The notes: generated by a model not told the origin, from the letters alone. Shown: positions 43,594 through 58,086, numbered from the stretch's first letter. The stretch is DNA of 64,000 bases from Planctomycetota bacterium (GCA_027021385.1 JALUUL010000086.1:1-64000); one strand, 5' to 3'. Numbers and translations: made by a program.

Positions 43594-45147
43594 TTAGATC
43601 CCCCGCTTGACCCACTCGACCCAGCTCTTCTCGAATTCCTCCCAATCGACCCCTCGGAAGGCCTCCTCGACCGCGCGATCGGTGTCCTTGGTTTCCTTCG
43701 CGACGCGGATGTAGGTCGGAAGGATCTTCTTCCACGCCTTCTTGAAACGCCGGCTCCTGGAGCCGCGTCTCAGGAAGTCGACCATCGCCCAACCCTGGGC
43801 GTAGTAGTCCGGAGCCCGGGGCCCGTAGAACTTGTCCTTATGCCACCGGACGATCGACCCCAGGGGGACGTACTTGTGGGTTGCGACGATGGTTTTGATC
43901 GAACCCTTGCGCATCTTCGATGTCGCGGGTTTCCAGCGGCCCCTTCCGACCCGTTTCATCGAGCCGAAGAAGTCCCCGTGACCCTCGTCGAACCACCGGT
44001 GCAGGTGTGCCCCGCCGAACCAAAAGTCGGCGTATTGGTGCCAGCCCTCGTGGTATGCGACGGTCTCGGTCGAGAAGGCGCCCTTTCCGTTGAAGATGAC
44101 GAGTTCCTTCGACAAGGGGTTGAACCAGCCGATGACTCCTCCCGAGGTTCCTCCGTAACGATTGAACTCCTGGGCCGTGCTGCAGATCCTCAAAACGCTC
44201 CAGAAGGGCTTGGCCCCCTTCTCGGGCGGGAAGTACTCCATGTAGACCTCGCGCATCTCGTCCATGCGGGAGGCGATGTGCTCGGCGAAGGATCGGGCCT
44301 TGCTCTTCTTGTCGGGGCGGTCCCAGGAGTAGAGGACGATGTAGTTGGGGGTGCAGAAGATGTTCCAGTTCTTGAGATTCTTGATGCTCTCCTTGGCCTT
44401 CGCGAGAAGGGGTTTGCGCACTCCCGGGTCGATGTCCGCGAACTCCTCGCCCTCGATCTGGCCGTCCTTCGTCTTCCTTTTCTTCTTTAGGAGGGCGAGG
44501 GAGCGGTAGCAGGTCTTCGCGACCCTCTTGAGTTTCTTCTCGAACTCGTCGGGGTAATGGATGATCAGGACGATCTCGCGCCCCTCGAGTTCGTAACAGG
44601 CCGCCTTGTGGATCCAGGTCGTGCTGCTCGAATGGGAACGCCACTCGTAGTAGGTGTAGGGAAGGCGGTCCCCAGACTTCTGTTTGAGTTTTTTCCCCTC
44701 GACGTCGATCTGGACGTCCCGGTTCTGCGGCGCCTTGTGGAGCCAGGTCGCGAAATCGGGCTGGAGCCGCATCTTGCGGATTCTTTCCACCTGGGCGTCG
44801 GGGTCTGGTTTTCCGGGTGAGCCGCGGCGGCGGGGAGGATTCTTACCTTCCTCCTCGCCCCCCTTCGTCACCGGGGCCCCGCCTTTCCCCTTCCGGAGTT
44901 GGAAGACCATGATATTCATCTCCCAGACATAGGTGCCGCCCTTGCCGTACAACGGCTTCTTCGTGGCCGACCATCGGTCCTTCAGGTGCGGGCTGTCCTG
45001 GAGCTTGTTGATCGGGATCTGAGCCAGGGTTCCGGGAACCTTGTATGCGACCCCGAGCGGAAGGTTCTTGTGGGTCCTGGTTTTCTGGGCCGGAAGCGAG
45101 ACCGCGAGGAGGAGGATGGGCAGGAGGCTTTTGGGCAGCATCGGCAT
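43594..45147 (-). CDS. Secreted DUF1570-like zinc metallopeptidase
   Basis: 517 aa with a signal peptide (LLPILLLAVSLPA, residues 8-20). A zinc-protease helix is seen at YHEGWHQYADF, H366-E367-G-W-H370, and the third ligand is likely E388 in WFDEGHGDFF, the gluzincin pattern. The surrounding segments (FAEHIASRMDEMREVYMEYFP, RICSTAQEFNRYGG, YAQGWAMVDFL) match the DUF1570 family found in planctomycetes and relatives. The first 150 residues form a separate beta-rich region. ATG 45147 was chosen to place the signal peptide at the start; ATG 45141 is equally possible. Confidence 0.8.
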   Translation of the reverse strand: MPMLPKSLLPILLLAVSLPAQKTRTHKNLPLGVAYKVPGTLAQIPINKLQDSPHLKDRWSATKKPLYGKGGTYVWEMNIMVFQLRKGKGGAPVTKGGEEEGKNPPRRRGSPGKPDPDAQVERIRKMRLQPDFATWLHKAPQNRDVQIDVEGKKLKQKSGDRLPYTYYEWRSHSSSTTWIHKAACYELEGREIVLIIHYPDEFEKKLKRVAKTCYRSLALLKKKRKTKDGQIEGEEFADIDPGVRKPLLAKAKESIKNLKNWNIFCTPNYIVLYSWDRPDKKSKARSFAEHIASRMDEMREVYMEYFPPEKGAKPFWSVLRICSTAQEFNRYGGTSGGVIGWFNPLSKELVIFNGKGAFSTETVAYHEGWHQYADFWFGGAHLHRWFDEGHGDFFGSMKRVGRGRWKPATSKMRKGSIKTIVATHKYVPLGSIVRWHKDKFYGPRAPDYYAQGWAMVDFLRRGSRSRRFKKAWKKILPTYIRVAKETKDTDRAVEEAFRGVDWEEFEKSWVEWVKRGI

Positions 45148-45341
45148 ACTCGTTACGGAGAAACCGGGGACGAAGGGATTCTCGCGCGATTCCCGGATCC
45201 GCACCAGCCGGAAGGACACGGGATTGTACCGGGTTCGCGAAGAATCCTCCGAGAGGAGGGGGTCGGACGCATCCGGCCCCGAAGGATTCCCGGATTTCGG
45301 AGCTCGAGGGGTGGGAGGGGCGCGCCCGGGAGAATCTCCCC

Positions 45342-45677
45342 TCAATCTTCCTCGGCGGGGGATTTCGAACCCTTGCCCGAAGCCCGATTCCCCTCGGCTC
45401 CGGAGGATTTCGTTCCCGTGCGCCGGCCCGGTTCCTTGGGGGCGGGTTTCGAGTCTCCCTGCGTTTCCTTCTTCGCGGCCTTCCGGTATTCCTCGCTGCG
45501 GTAGTCGGTCTCGTAGAAGCCCTCACCCTTGAAGAGGATCGCCGCGCCCCCTCCGATCAACCTCCGGAGACGTCGTTTGCCGCATTCCGGGCAGGTGCGC
45601 TTGGGCTTGGCTGTGATGCTCTGGAAGAGTTCGAGCCGATGCCCGCAGGCTTCGCATTCGTAGTCGTAGGTGGGCAT
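45342..45677 (-). CDS. FmdB family zinc-ribbon protein
   Basis: 111 aa. One Cys4 zinc ribbon at the N-terminus (C8/C11 in YECEACGH and C29/C32 in CPECGK) followed by GGGAAILFKGEGFYETDYRSEEY and a Lys/Ser/Pro-rich disordered tail. This is the FmdB regulatory-type protein common in planctomycetes and many other bacteria; role not established. It lies 3 nt after grpE, so it is the last gene of the chaperone operon, which hints at a proteostasis role (inference). Confidence 0.88.
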   Translation of the reverse strand: MPTYDYECEACGHRLELFQSITAKPKRTCPECGKRRLRRLIGGGAAILFKGEGFYETDYRSEEYRKAAKKETQGDSKPAPKEPGRRTGTKSSGAEGNRASGKGSKSPAEED

Positions 45678-45680
45678 GGA

Positions 45681-46403
45681 TCAAGCCTCTCGATCCTTCT
45701 CCGAGGGGTCCTCCCCCCCTCCCTCCGCCGCGGGTTCCGGTCCCGAGGAGTCCGGTTCTCCGGGGTTTTCGGAGCAACGACTCGAGTCCTCCTCCTTGGG
45801 GGGAGGTCCATTGCTGACGACGACCCGGGCGGGACGGAGTACGCGTTCCCCCCGGATGAAACCCTTCTGCTGGACGCTGACGATCGTACCGGCGGGAATC
45901 TCCTCGCTCTCGACCATGGACACGGCCTCATGGATTCTCGGGTCGAAGGCCTTGCCTTCGGCGGGGATCGGAAGGACCCCGTGCCGGCCGAGCAGGTCCT
46001 CCATCATGCCGTGGACCATGCGCAGCCCCTTGTAGAGGGCTTCCGCGTCGGAATCCGAAGCCAGGGCCATCTCGAAGCTGTCCAGGATCGGAAGGAACTC
46101 GTGGCAGATCTTCTCCATCGCCCCCTCCTCGATCCTCCGGCGGTCTTCCGCCTGACGGCGGCGCATGTTCGCCATGTCGGCGAGGGCGCGCTTGAGCTTG
46201 TCCTCCATGGCCCGGAGGGCCTCCTCTCGGTCCTCCTCCCCGGACTTCGAGGATTCCGGGGGAGAGGAAGGGCCTTCTCCTTCCTCCCCGTTCCCCTCCG
46301 GTCCGACTCGCGCGTTCCCGGAATCTTCGGAGGAGGGGGATTCCTCCCTCCTCGGTTCTTCCTCTCCGTTCGGGTTCCGCTTCTTCCGTTTCCGCTTTTT
46401 CAT
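45681..46403 (-). CDS. grpE: GrpE nucleotide exchange factor
   Basis: 240 aa. GrpE exchanges ADP for ATP on DnaK. Residues 1-60 are acidic and disordered, followed by the long helix (DKLKRALADMANMRRRQAEDRRRIEE), then the four-helix/beta region with FLPILDSFEMAL, GLRMVHGMMEDLLGRHGV, FDPRIHEAVSMVE and GTIVSVQQKGFIRGERVLRPARVVVS. The acidic C-terminal tail is longer than usual. DnaK itself is not in the window. It is 36 nt after dnaJ. Confidence 0.94.
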   Translation of the reverse strand: MKKRKRKKRNPNGEEEPRREESPSSEDSGNARVGPEGNGEEGEGPSSPPESSKSGEEDREEALRAMEDKLKRALADMANMRRRQAEDRRRIEEGAMEKICHEFLPILDSFEMALASDSDAEALYKGLRMVHGMMEDLLGRHGVLPIPAEGKAFDPRIHEAVSMVESEEIPAGTIVSVQQKGFIRGERVLRPARVVVSNGPPPKEEDSSRCSENPGEPDSSGPEPAAEGGGEDPSEKDREA

Positions 46404-46439
46404 GCTTCATCCCGGGAACCGGGCGGCTCCCCCCTGCGT

Positions 46440-47576
46440 TCAGAAGATGTCCTTGATCTTTCCGAAGAAGCCCTTGCCCTTTTCGTGTTTCCGTTCCTGC
46501 TCCTCCTCGATCGCGTCGAGTTCCTTCAGGAGTTCGCACTGTCGTTGGGTCGGGCGTTTCGGGACCCGGACCGCGATCCGGATCAAGAGGTTTCCGCGGC
46601 CTCTGCCGTCGGGACGGGGCAGCCCCTGGCCGCGAAGGCGGAGGATGTCTCCCGGTTGGGTCCCTTTGGGCACTTTCAGTTCCACGGGCTTGTCGAGGGT
46701 CGGTACTTCGATCGTTGCGCCCATCACGGCCTGCGCGTAGCGGATCTGCACCTCGGCAAGCAGGTCCGAGCCCCTCCGCCGGAAGACATCGTCTTCCTTT
46801 ACGTGGATCACAAGAACGAGGTCTCCCGGAGGACCGCCGTCCTCTCCCGCCTCTCCCTGTCCCGGGATCCGCTGGACATGCCCCTCCTCGATCCCCGGCG
46901 GGATCGTGAAGGTGATCGGTTCGCGCTTCCGGACCTTGCCCGTTCCCCGGCAACTGACGCAGGGGTGTCGGATCGAACTCCCCCTGCCCTGGCAGGCGGG
47001 GCAGCTCCGGCGGATCTGGAGGAAGCCCTGGGATTGATGGATCTCCCCCGTCCCACGGCAATGGGGGCAGGTCACGGGGCGGGTTCCGGGTTTGGCTCCG
47101 CTGCCCTGGCAGGTATCGCAGGTCTCGAGACGGGCGACCTCGATCGTCTTCTTGGCGCCCTTGGCCACTTCCTCAAGGGTGATCTGCAGGTCGACCCGCA
47201 GGGAGGCGCCCCTGCGTCCCCCGGACCCGCGGCCGCGGCCGCCCATGAAGAAGTCCTCGAGGCCGCCTCCGAAGCCGCCGAAGATGTCCCCGAACATCGA
47301 GAAGATGTCCTCGACCGAGAACCCCCCGGTCGCGAAGTCGGGCTGGCCGTTGACTCCGGCATGGCCGAACCGGTCGTATTGGGCCCGCCTCTCCTCGTCG
47401 GAGAGGACCGCGTAGGCCTCCGCCGCTTCCTTGAATCTCTTCTCCGCCTCGGGGTTGTCGGGATTCCTGTCCGGATGGTTCTTGAGGGCGATCTTTCGGT
47501 ATGCGGACTTGATCTGGTCGAGAGTCGCCTCCCGGGGGACCCCGAGAACGTCGTAGTAGTCGCGCTTGTCGCTCAA
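46440..47576 (-). CDS. dnaJ: Molecular chaperone DnaJ
   Basis: 378 aa type I Hsp40 that stimulates DnaK and presents substrates. J domain with HPD at 34-36, a Gly/Phe-rich linker (about 80-120), four zinc-binding CxxCxGxG repeats ([32 protein letters not shown]) and the C-terminal substrate domains. The start codon is TTG at 47576, with GGAGG 5 nt upstream and no in-frame ATG near; the protein starts [12 protein letters not shown]. It is 67 nt downstream of groEL1 in the chaperone operon. Confidence 0.95.
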   Translation of the reverse strand: MSDKRDYYDVLGVPREATLDQIKSAYRKIALKNHPDRNPDNPEAEKRFKEAAEAYAVLSDEERRAQYDRFGHAGVNGQPDFATGGFSVEDIFSMFGDIFGGFGGGLEDFFMGGRGRGSGGRRGASLRVDLQITLEEVAKGAKKTIEVARLETCDTCQGSGAKPGTRPVTCPHCRGTGEIHQSQGFLQIRRSCPACQGRGSSIRHPCVSCRGTGKVRKREPITFTIPPGIEEGHVQRIPGQGEAGEDGGPPGDLVLVIHVKEDDVFRRRGSDLLAEVQIRYAQAVMGATIEVPTLDKPVELKVPKGTQPGDILRLRGQGLPRPDGRGRGNLLIRIAVRVPKRPTQRQCELLKELDAIEEEQERKHEKGKGFFGKIKDIF

Positions 47577-47643
47577 GGGGCCTCCATGGAAGGGCGGCCC
47601 GCGCCCCAGGGCGCGGGCCCGCCGACATGGGCGATCGAGAGTT

Positions 47644-49275
<1,632 letters not shown>

Positions 49276-49566
49276 TCAACCCTCGAAACGGGCCAGGACC
49301 TCGCTCTCCCTCATAATCTTGTATTCCTCGCCGTCGATCTTGACGTCGGCCCCAGAGTATTTTCCGAAGATCACGACATCTCCCTTTGAGAGTTCGAGCG
49401 CGGCGCGATCCCCGGAGTCCAGGAGCTTCCCGTCTCCGAGCGCGACGACCTTGCCTCGTTGAGGCTTCTCCTTGGCGGTGTCCGGGAGGACGATGCCGCC
49501 TGCGGTCTTCTCTTCCGCTTCCAGGACCTTGATGACCACTCTGTCATCCAATGGGCGGATGGCCAT
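49276..49566 (-). CDS. groES: GroES co-chaperonin
   Basis: 96 aa, the usual GroES length. [42 protein letters not shown] carries the mobile loop ([11 protein letters not shown]) that contacts GroEL and caps the chamber. ATG 49566 has AGGAGG just upstream. It is the only groES in the window and stands between two groEL genes, so it may serve both. Confidence 0.96.
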   Translation of the reverse strand: MAIRPLDDRVVIKVLEAEEKTAGGIVLPDTAKEKPQRGKVVALGDGKLLDSGDRAALELSKGDVVIFGKYSGADVKIDGEEYKIMRESEVLARFEG

Positions 49567-49640
49567 TTGACGCCTCCTTGGGTTTCTGCTGGATTCCTTG
49601 ATGTTCTTTCGTGTTCCTCGGCTTCCTATGGGTCCGGGGA

Positions 49641-52960
<3,320 letters not shown>

Positions 52961-53009
52961 GGTCGCCCGGGGCGAGGATCCGGACGTGGGCGGATCGCGC
53001 GGGAGGGGG

Positions 53010-55259
53010 ATGAGGCCGGGGATCGGGATCCTTGGACGGCTACTCCTTCTTCTCGCAGGGGGGGGATGGATCGTTCTGGGATCCGGTTTCGAGAGCCGGA
53101 TGGAGGCGGTTCCGGGCTACCGGGAGCGGATCCCGGGAGGGCCGATCGGATCGAGGCCCGAAGGCGAGCGAGACCGATTCCTCGTTCTCGGTACCGGGGC
53201 CTCCCTGGAAGGCCTCTGCCGCGATCCCCTCGCCCTGCGGACCCAGGTGCTGTCGAGTCCCGCGGAACGGGTGTTCGAGCCCGGAGACCTCGAACTCGTC
53301 CTGCTCGGGAGGGCTCGGAAGGGCCGCCCCGCCCGCCTCGAACTCGGGCTGCGGGGCTGGGATCCAAGAGATCGGCTCCAGCTCGACCGGGGAGAGGGGC
53401 CCCCCGAAGCTCTTGCCGTGATTCCCGGATCCGGGGTGGGGAAGGCCGTGTTCGAGCTTCCGGTCCTGGAATCGGAGCGGACGCTGCGCTTCCTCTGGGA
53501 AGGGAGGCGCGGGAGGCGGTTCGGGAAGATCGTGAAGAGCTGGAGGCTCCGACCTGGGCCCCCTCCCTCCTTCGACCTGACGGAAGGCCTTCCCGGGTCT
53601 CTTCCGCTCGCGAAGGCGCTCGAGGTCCAGGGATTCCGGAAGGTCGAGGATGGAGAGGGCGCCGCCCTCCACCTCGTTCCGATCGACCGTCCGCCGCCGC
53701 CCGGGCTCCTCGCCCGCGTCGACCGGGGGGACGGGCTCCTCCTGCTTGGAGGGCCGGGGCGCCGGATGCACCCCGACTGGATTCCGGTCGCCCCAGCCGT
53801 GCCGGTTCCAGAGCCGAGGGCCGGAAAGGGGGAGGGTTCCGGGGATCCGGAAACGAGGGCCGGTCCCGTTTCGGATTCTGGGGCGGGGAAGGATTCCGGA
53901 AAGAGGAAGGGAGGAGGGCCTCCGGAAGGGGGGGAAGGACCTTCCGATCCCGGGCCTGTCTCCAAGGTCGAGCGGCGCGCCCCCCCCACGGAGGGGCCGA
54001 CCCGGGCGGTCGCGCTCGTACTCGTCGTCGACGACTCGGCGAGCATGGCGGAGAGCGGGGAGGGGGGCACCCGGAAGATCGATATGGCGCGGAAGGGCGC
54101 CTGGGCGACCGCCGCCCAACTCGGAGACGGGGACGAGTTCGCCCTGATCGCCTTCGGCGAACGCCCCCGGCTCCTGCTCGGCCTGGGGCCCGCGTCCCGG
54201 AAGGAGGCCTTGCGCAGGGCGCTCGGAGGACTCAGGGCCGGGGACGGAAAGACTCTAGCTTTCGACGCCCTGACCCTCGCCTGGGACCAGTTGAAGCGCA
54301 GCCGGGCGCCGATCCGGCAGGTCGTCCTGCTGACCGACGGCGCCTTCCAGGACCACGAACGCCCCTGGGAAGAGATTCTGGCCGCGATGAAACGGGAGGG
54401 CATCGGGGTCTCCGCCCTCGGGGTCTTCCTGGATGTCTCCGGGGCCGGGGAGTTCCTCCCCCTGAAGAACAAGCTCGCCGAGGTCGGCGGGCGCTTCCTC
54501 GCGACCCGGAGGCCGGACCGTATCCCCCGCCTGCTTCTCGGGGAGGTCGCCCTCCTCGTCTCCGCCCGGAAGCGCCTGGTCCGGGGAAAGCACGCGAAAG
54601 GAGGGACCCCCCGGAAGCCCGAGACTCCGCCCGGCCTCGGAAAGGGGGCCGAGGCCCCGACCCGAAAGGGGCCGAAGCCCCCCCTTCGGCTCCAGCCGAT
54701 CCCGGTCGAAACCCGGCCCGTGCTCGCGGGCCTCGAGGAGGTCGACTGGCCGGCTCTCGAGGGGGCGACCCCGATCGAGGCCTCCCGCCGCGCCCGCGTT
54801 CACCTCGCCCTGCAGCCCGCGGGGACCGTCCTCCAGGCCTCCGCTCCCTATGGGCTCGGTCGGGTCTCGATCCTCGCGGCCGGGGCCGGGCTCGGCGGCG
54901 ACGGGGAACTGTGCGGGAAACCCTGGTATCCCAAGTGGATCGCCCAGACCGCCGCGTCCCTCCTGCCTCCCGACGAAGGGAGGGCCCGTCTCGAGGTCGA
55001 GGGCTTCGAGATTCGGGAAGGGGACGGGCTCCCCCGGGGGGTCCGCGCGAAGATCGCGGATCTCCTCGGCGCTGAGCAGGCCTCGGAGAATCCCGCCCCG
55101 AGCCAGGTGCGCGTCGTTTCGAGGAAGCCCCCCTGGCCCTGGGCCTGCGCGCTCGCCCTGTTACTCGCCCTGCTCGTCCTTGGCGAGCGGCGGCCCGTCC
55201 CCTGGGACTTCCGGGGCGCCCGCTCCCGAGAGCGCGATCCGCGGCTCCCGGGGGGATGA
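53010..55259 (+). CDS. Membrane-anchored von Willebrand factor A domain protein
   Basis: 749 aa. One N-terminal hydrophobic segment (10-25), a beta-rich region, then a Pro/Gly/Lys-rich disordered linker (about 262-330). The vWA domain (334-520) has the MIDAS metal site D341-x-S343-x-S345 (VVDDSASMAES) and LLTDGAFQDH. A C-terminal membrane helix (about 712-730, WACALALLLALLVLG) ends the protein. It resembles large planctomycete vWA proteins with a glutamine amidotransferase-like fold around the vWA, but without catalytic residues. Function unknown; GGAGG lies just before ATG 53010. Confidence 0.8.
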   Translation: MRPGIGILGRLLLLLAGGGWIVLGSGFESRMEAVPGYRERIPGGPIGSRPEGERDRFLVLGTGASLEGLCRDPLALRTQVLSSPAERVFEPGDLELVLLGRARKGRPARLELGLRGWDPRDRLQLDRGEGPPEALAVIPGSGVGKAVFELPVLESERTLRFLWEGRRGRRFGKIVKSWRLRPGPPPSFDLTEGLPGSLPLAKALEVQGFRKVEDGEGAALHLVPIDRPPPPGLLARVDRGDGLLLLGGPGRRMHPDWIPVAPAVPVPEPRAGKGEGSGDPETRAGPVSDSGAGKDSGKRKGGGPPEGGEGPSDPGPVSKVERRAPPTEGPTRAVALVLVVDDSASMAESGEGGTRKIDMARKGAWATAAQLGDGDEFALIAFGERPRLLLGLGPASRKEALRRALGGLRAGDGKTLAFDALTLAWDQLKRSRAPIRQVVLLTDGAFQDHERPWEEILAAMKREGIGVSALGVFLDVSGAGEFLPLKNKLAEVGGRFLATRRPDRIPRLLLGEVALLVSARKRLVRGKHAKGGTPRKPETPPGLGKGAEAPTRKGPKPPLRLQPIPVETRPVLAGLEEVDWPALEGATPIEASRRARVHLALQPAGTVLQASAPYGLGRVSILAAGAGLGGDGELCGKPWYPKWIAQTAASLLPPDEGRARLEVEGFEIREGDGLPRGVRAKIADLLGAEQASENPAPSQVRVVSRKPPWPWACALALLLALLVLGERRPVPWDFRGARSRERDPRLPGG

Positions 55260-55281
55260 GGCCGGGGATCCAAGGAAGGGA

Positions 55282-56451
55282 TCAGGAAGGAGGGAGACCC
55301 TCAGCCCCGGTCCGGGCCTCGCCCGCCTCCTTCAGGTCGCTGCTCTTCGCGAAGGCGCTTTCCCCCGACCAGAGCCAGATCCGGTTCTTTCCACGGGCCT
55401 TGGCCTCTTTCAAGGCCTGATTCCCCCGGCTCACGAGTTCGTCGGGAGCGGCTCCCCCTCGGCCGTCGTAGGTATCGATCCCGATCGAGAGGGTCAGGCG
55501 ATGGCGGAAGGAGCCGTTGTCGAACTCCCGGCGGGCCGTCTGGTTCCGGATCCGGGCTGCGACCTGCACGGCTTCGGCCGGGGTCGTGTTCGGAAGGAGG
55601 ACCATGAACTCGTCCCCACCGAAACGGGCCGCGTGGTCGATGTCGCGGATGCTGCCGCGCAGGATCTTCGCGAACTGGCCAAGCACGAAGTCCCCGAACG
55701 AGTATTCGAAGCGGTCGTTGATCGCCTTGAAGTCGTCGATGTCGATCAGGAGGAACGAGAGGGGTTGGCGGTGGCGTTCAGCCCGGTGGAATTCCTGGCG
55801 CAGGAGATGGCGGAAGTGCCGGTCCGTGTAGAGACCCGTCTTGAAATCCTGGATGACCTGCCCCTCGAGCTTGCGGGCGTGGCTCTGCAGGGACAGATAA
55901 CGCTTCTTGGCCTGGAGGAGGAGTTCGATCCGATGGAGGCACTCCTCCCGATGGAACGGGGCGATCAGGAAGTCCTTGAAGAGCAGCGGGAGGAGTCGCA
56001 GTTCCCGGAGCTTTTCCAACTTCTCGAGAAGGAGGAGGACGGGGATCGGATCTTCCCGGTTCTGGACCGAGGCCAGCATTTCGATCTCGACCCCCTCCGC
56101 GGAGGAGACGAGAGGCTGGCAGAGGATGATCGAGGGGCGGATCTTCCGGAGGAGCCGTTGGGAATCCAGGACGTTGCCGCTCCGGGTCACCTGGTATCCC
56201 GCCCGCCGCAGATCGGAGACGAGAGCGTCCGCTTCCTCCCCACGCCCCGGCTCGGATCCGCGGTCGTGGGGCGGAGACCCGAACCGAAGGGCTCCTCGGC
56301 CGTGCTCGAGGACCAGAATGTGGTGGTTGTCGGTGGATGCGCTCAATTCCGGCTCCCCCCTTCCGAGTCCGTCCCCCCTCGTCGATCCGTTTCCTCCCCG
56401 TTCCACTTCCACCTCGCCTGTCCGTCGCATGAAGGACTCTCGATCGTCCAT
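55282..56451 (-). CDS. Diguanylate cyclase (GGDEF) with degenerate receiver domain
   Basis: 389 aa. C-terminal GGDEF domain (about 205-370): GLYTDRHFRHLLRQEF, the metal site LLIDIDDFKAIND, the intact active site ARFGGDEF (278-282) and the inhibitory I-site RDID (269-272), 5 residues upstream of GGDEF. So it should make cyclic di-GMP with product inhibition. The N-terminal domain (43-180) has receiver-like order, but the phosphoacceptor Asp is replaced (SIILCQPL) and the usual KP is AP, so it probably cannot be phosphorylated. ATG 56451 is chosen; ATG 56430 is an alternative. It is divergent from rpsB. Confidence 0.87.
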   Translation of the reverse strand: MDDRESFMRRTGEVEVERGGNGSTRGDGLGRGEPELSASTDNHHILVLEHGRGALRFGSPPHDRGSEPGRGEEADALVSDLRRAGYQVTRSGNVLDSQRLLRKIRPSIILCQPLVSSAEGVEIEMLASVQNREDPIPVLLLLEKLEKLRELRLLPLLFKDFLIAPFHREECLHRIELLLQAKKRYLSLQSHARKLEGQVIQDFKTGLYTDRHFRHLLRQEFHRAERHRQPLSFLLIDIDDFKAINDRFEYSFGDFVLGQFAKILRGSIRDIDHAARFGGDEFMVLLPNTTPAEAVQVAARIRNQTARREFDNGSFRHRLTLSIGIDTYDGRGGAAPDELVSRGNQALKEAKARGKNRIWLWSGESAFAKSSDLKEAGEARTGAEGLPPS

Positions 56452-56912
56452 TTCCGGAGGCCGTTGTCCGGGGAAGGGGCGTGGGTCCGCCGGAAAACAG
56501 GCGGAAAACCCGGTTTTTCCGCCTTCCCGGAAGGATTCCGCCGCCGGACCCGAGGATACGCCGGCGTGGACGGACCGACAAGTCCGGCCCGGTAGGAGTG
56601 ACGGACCTCTCCGCCCTCTTTCGCCTCTCCCCTCCATGCAACCGGCGGCTTCCGGAATCCGTGGGGGGGAGGATTCGATGCTTGCCAGCCCCCGGAGGGG
56701 CCGTAGAATCTTCCGGCTCGTTACCCGGCGGCCGGACTCGTCCGAAGGCGCCGGGCCGTATCCTTTTCCATCAACTGACCCGGGCCGGACCCGCGATTCT
56801 TTCCAGGAGGTCACTCGGAAAGGGTCCGGGGCTCGAGGTGCGGGATCCGGAGGCGGTATGGGCCGTTCCGGACCGACATCACGGTAACCGGGAATCCAGG
56901 CAAGGAAGCCTC
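56452..56912. other. Divergent intergenic region between the GGDEF gene and rpsB
   Basis: 461 bases, no credible gene. It contains a perfect hairpin GCGGAAAA/TTTTCCGC with a 6-nt loop at 56501-56522 and a good sigma-70-like promoter at 56682-56709 aimed at rpsB. The rpsB leader would then be about 190 nt long, with room for autoregulatory structure, although I cannot identify the known rpsB leader motif. A ribosome site AAGGAA lies 7 nt before the rpsB ATG. Confidence 0.5.
56682..56709 (+). promoter_or_regulatory. Sigma-70-type promoter of the rpsB operon
   Basis: TTGCCA (56682-56687), 16 nt, then TAGAAT (56704-56709), a close fit to the -35/-10 consensus. It is the best such pair I saw in the window and stands 203 nt upstream of the rpsB start codon. 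Confidence 0.6.
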
Positions 56913-57977
56913 ATGGCCATCGTCAGCGTCAAGGAACTCGTCGAATCCGGGGTGCATTTCGGGCATCAGGCCCGGATGTGGAATCCGAAGATGGAGCCCT
57001 TCATCTTCGACAAGCGGAACCTCATCCACATCATCGACCTGAAGGAGACGATCCGCGGTCTCTTGCGAGCCCGGCATTTCCTCTTCCGCCTCGCCGCCTG
57101 CGGGGCGCAGATCCTCTTCGTCGGCACGAAGAAGCAGCTCAAGGAACTCGTGGCCTCCGAGGCGCATCGATGCGAGATGCCCTTCGTCACCGAGCGCTGG
57201 ATCGGCGGGACGCTGACGAACTACCACACGATCCGCAGCCGTCTGGACCGCCTCCTCGAACTCGAGGCCAGCGAGGCGGACGGTTCGATGGACCGCCTCA
57301 GCAAGAAGGCCCAGTCACGGCTCCGCCGGGAGATCCGGAAGATCCGCCGCAACCTCGACGGCATCCGGGAACTCAAGGGCCTTCCGGGGGCCGTGGTCGT
57401 CATCGATCCGAAACGGGAGGACATCGCGGTCCGCGAGGCGATCAAGATGAACGTCCCCGTCGTCGCGATCCTCGACACCGACTGCGATCCCGACCCGATC
57501 GACATCCCGATCCCGGGGAACGACGACGCCCTCCGCAGCGTGCAGTCCCTGCTCACCCGCTTGTCCGACGCCGTGATCGAGGGACGCAAGAACATGGATC
57601 AGGAAGCGATGCAGTTCCGTTCCGAGATCCCGACCCTGACGGGGCGGGAGGAACGGACCAGGGATCGGCGGCGGGGGGGGCGGAGCGACCGTCCGGCGGC
57701 TTCCGGCCGCTTCGCGGACCGGCGGTCGGGCAAGGCGGATTCGGTCTCCTTCGGAAGGGCGGAGGAGGAGGAGATCCTCGAGTCTCCGAAGCCCCCTTCC
57801 ACCGGGGAGACCGGGACCGACGGGACCTCACCCGAGCCCGCCGCGGCTCCGGAGGCCCCGCCGGCCGGTACCGACGAGCTTCCCGCCTCGACGGAAGCGG
57901 CGCCGGAGCCCCGGGCCGAGGCGCCGAGCGCTCCGCCGGCAGAGGAAGGCGGCGAGGAGGAGAAGGCGAAGGACTGA
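56913..57977 (+). CDS. rpsB: 30S ribosomal protein S2 with long C-terminal extension
   Basis: 354 aa. Residues 1-232 are a normal S2: VKELVESGVHFGHQARMWNPKM, FIFDKRNLIHIIDL, FVGTKKQLKELVASEA, RWIGGTLTNYHTI and DTDCDPDPIDIPIPGNDDA. Then about 120 more residues, first basic (RREIRKIRR-like and DRRRGGRSDRPAASGR), then acidic and Pro/Ala/Glu-rich to EEKAKD. That extension is disordered and not part of the ribosomal fold. It starts the conserved rpsB-tsf-pyrH-frr cluster. Confidence 0.95.
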   Translation: MAIVSVKELVESGVHFGHQARMWNPKMEPFIFDKRNLIHIIDLKETIRGLLRARHFLFRLAACGAQILFVGTKKQLKELVASEAHRCEMPFVTERWIGGTLTNYHTIRSRLDRLLELEASEADGSMDRLSKKAQSRLRREIRKIRRNLDGIRELKGLPGAVVVIDPKREDIAVREAIKMNVPVVAILDTDCDPDPIDIPIPGNDDALRSVQSLLTRLSDAVIEGRKNMDQEAMQFRSEIPTLTGREERTRDRRRGGRSDRPAASGRFADRRSGKADSVSFGRAEEEEILESPKPPSTGETGTDGTSPEPAAAPEAPPAGTDELPASTEAAPEPRAEAPSAPPAEEGGEEEKAKD

Positions 57978-58086
57978 ATCCTCCTTCGAAGAAAACAAGG
58001 CGGCCCTTCCCGGTCCGAGGGGGCGCCGAACGAACACCTGCGGACGGCGGGGAGCCTGTCCGCGAGACCCAGGAGTTGCGGAAATC

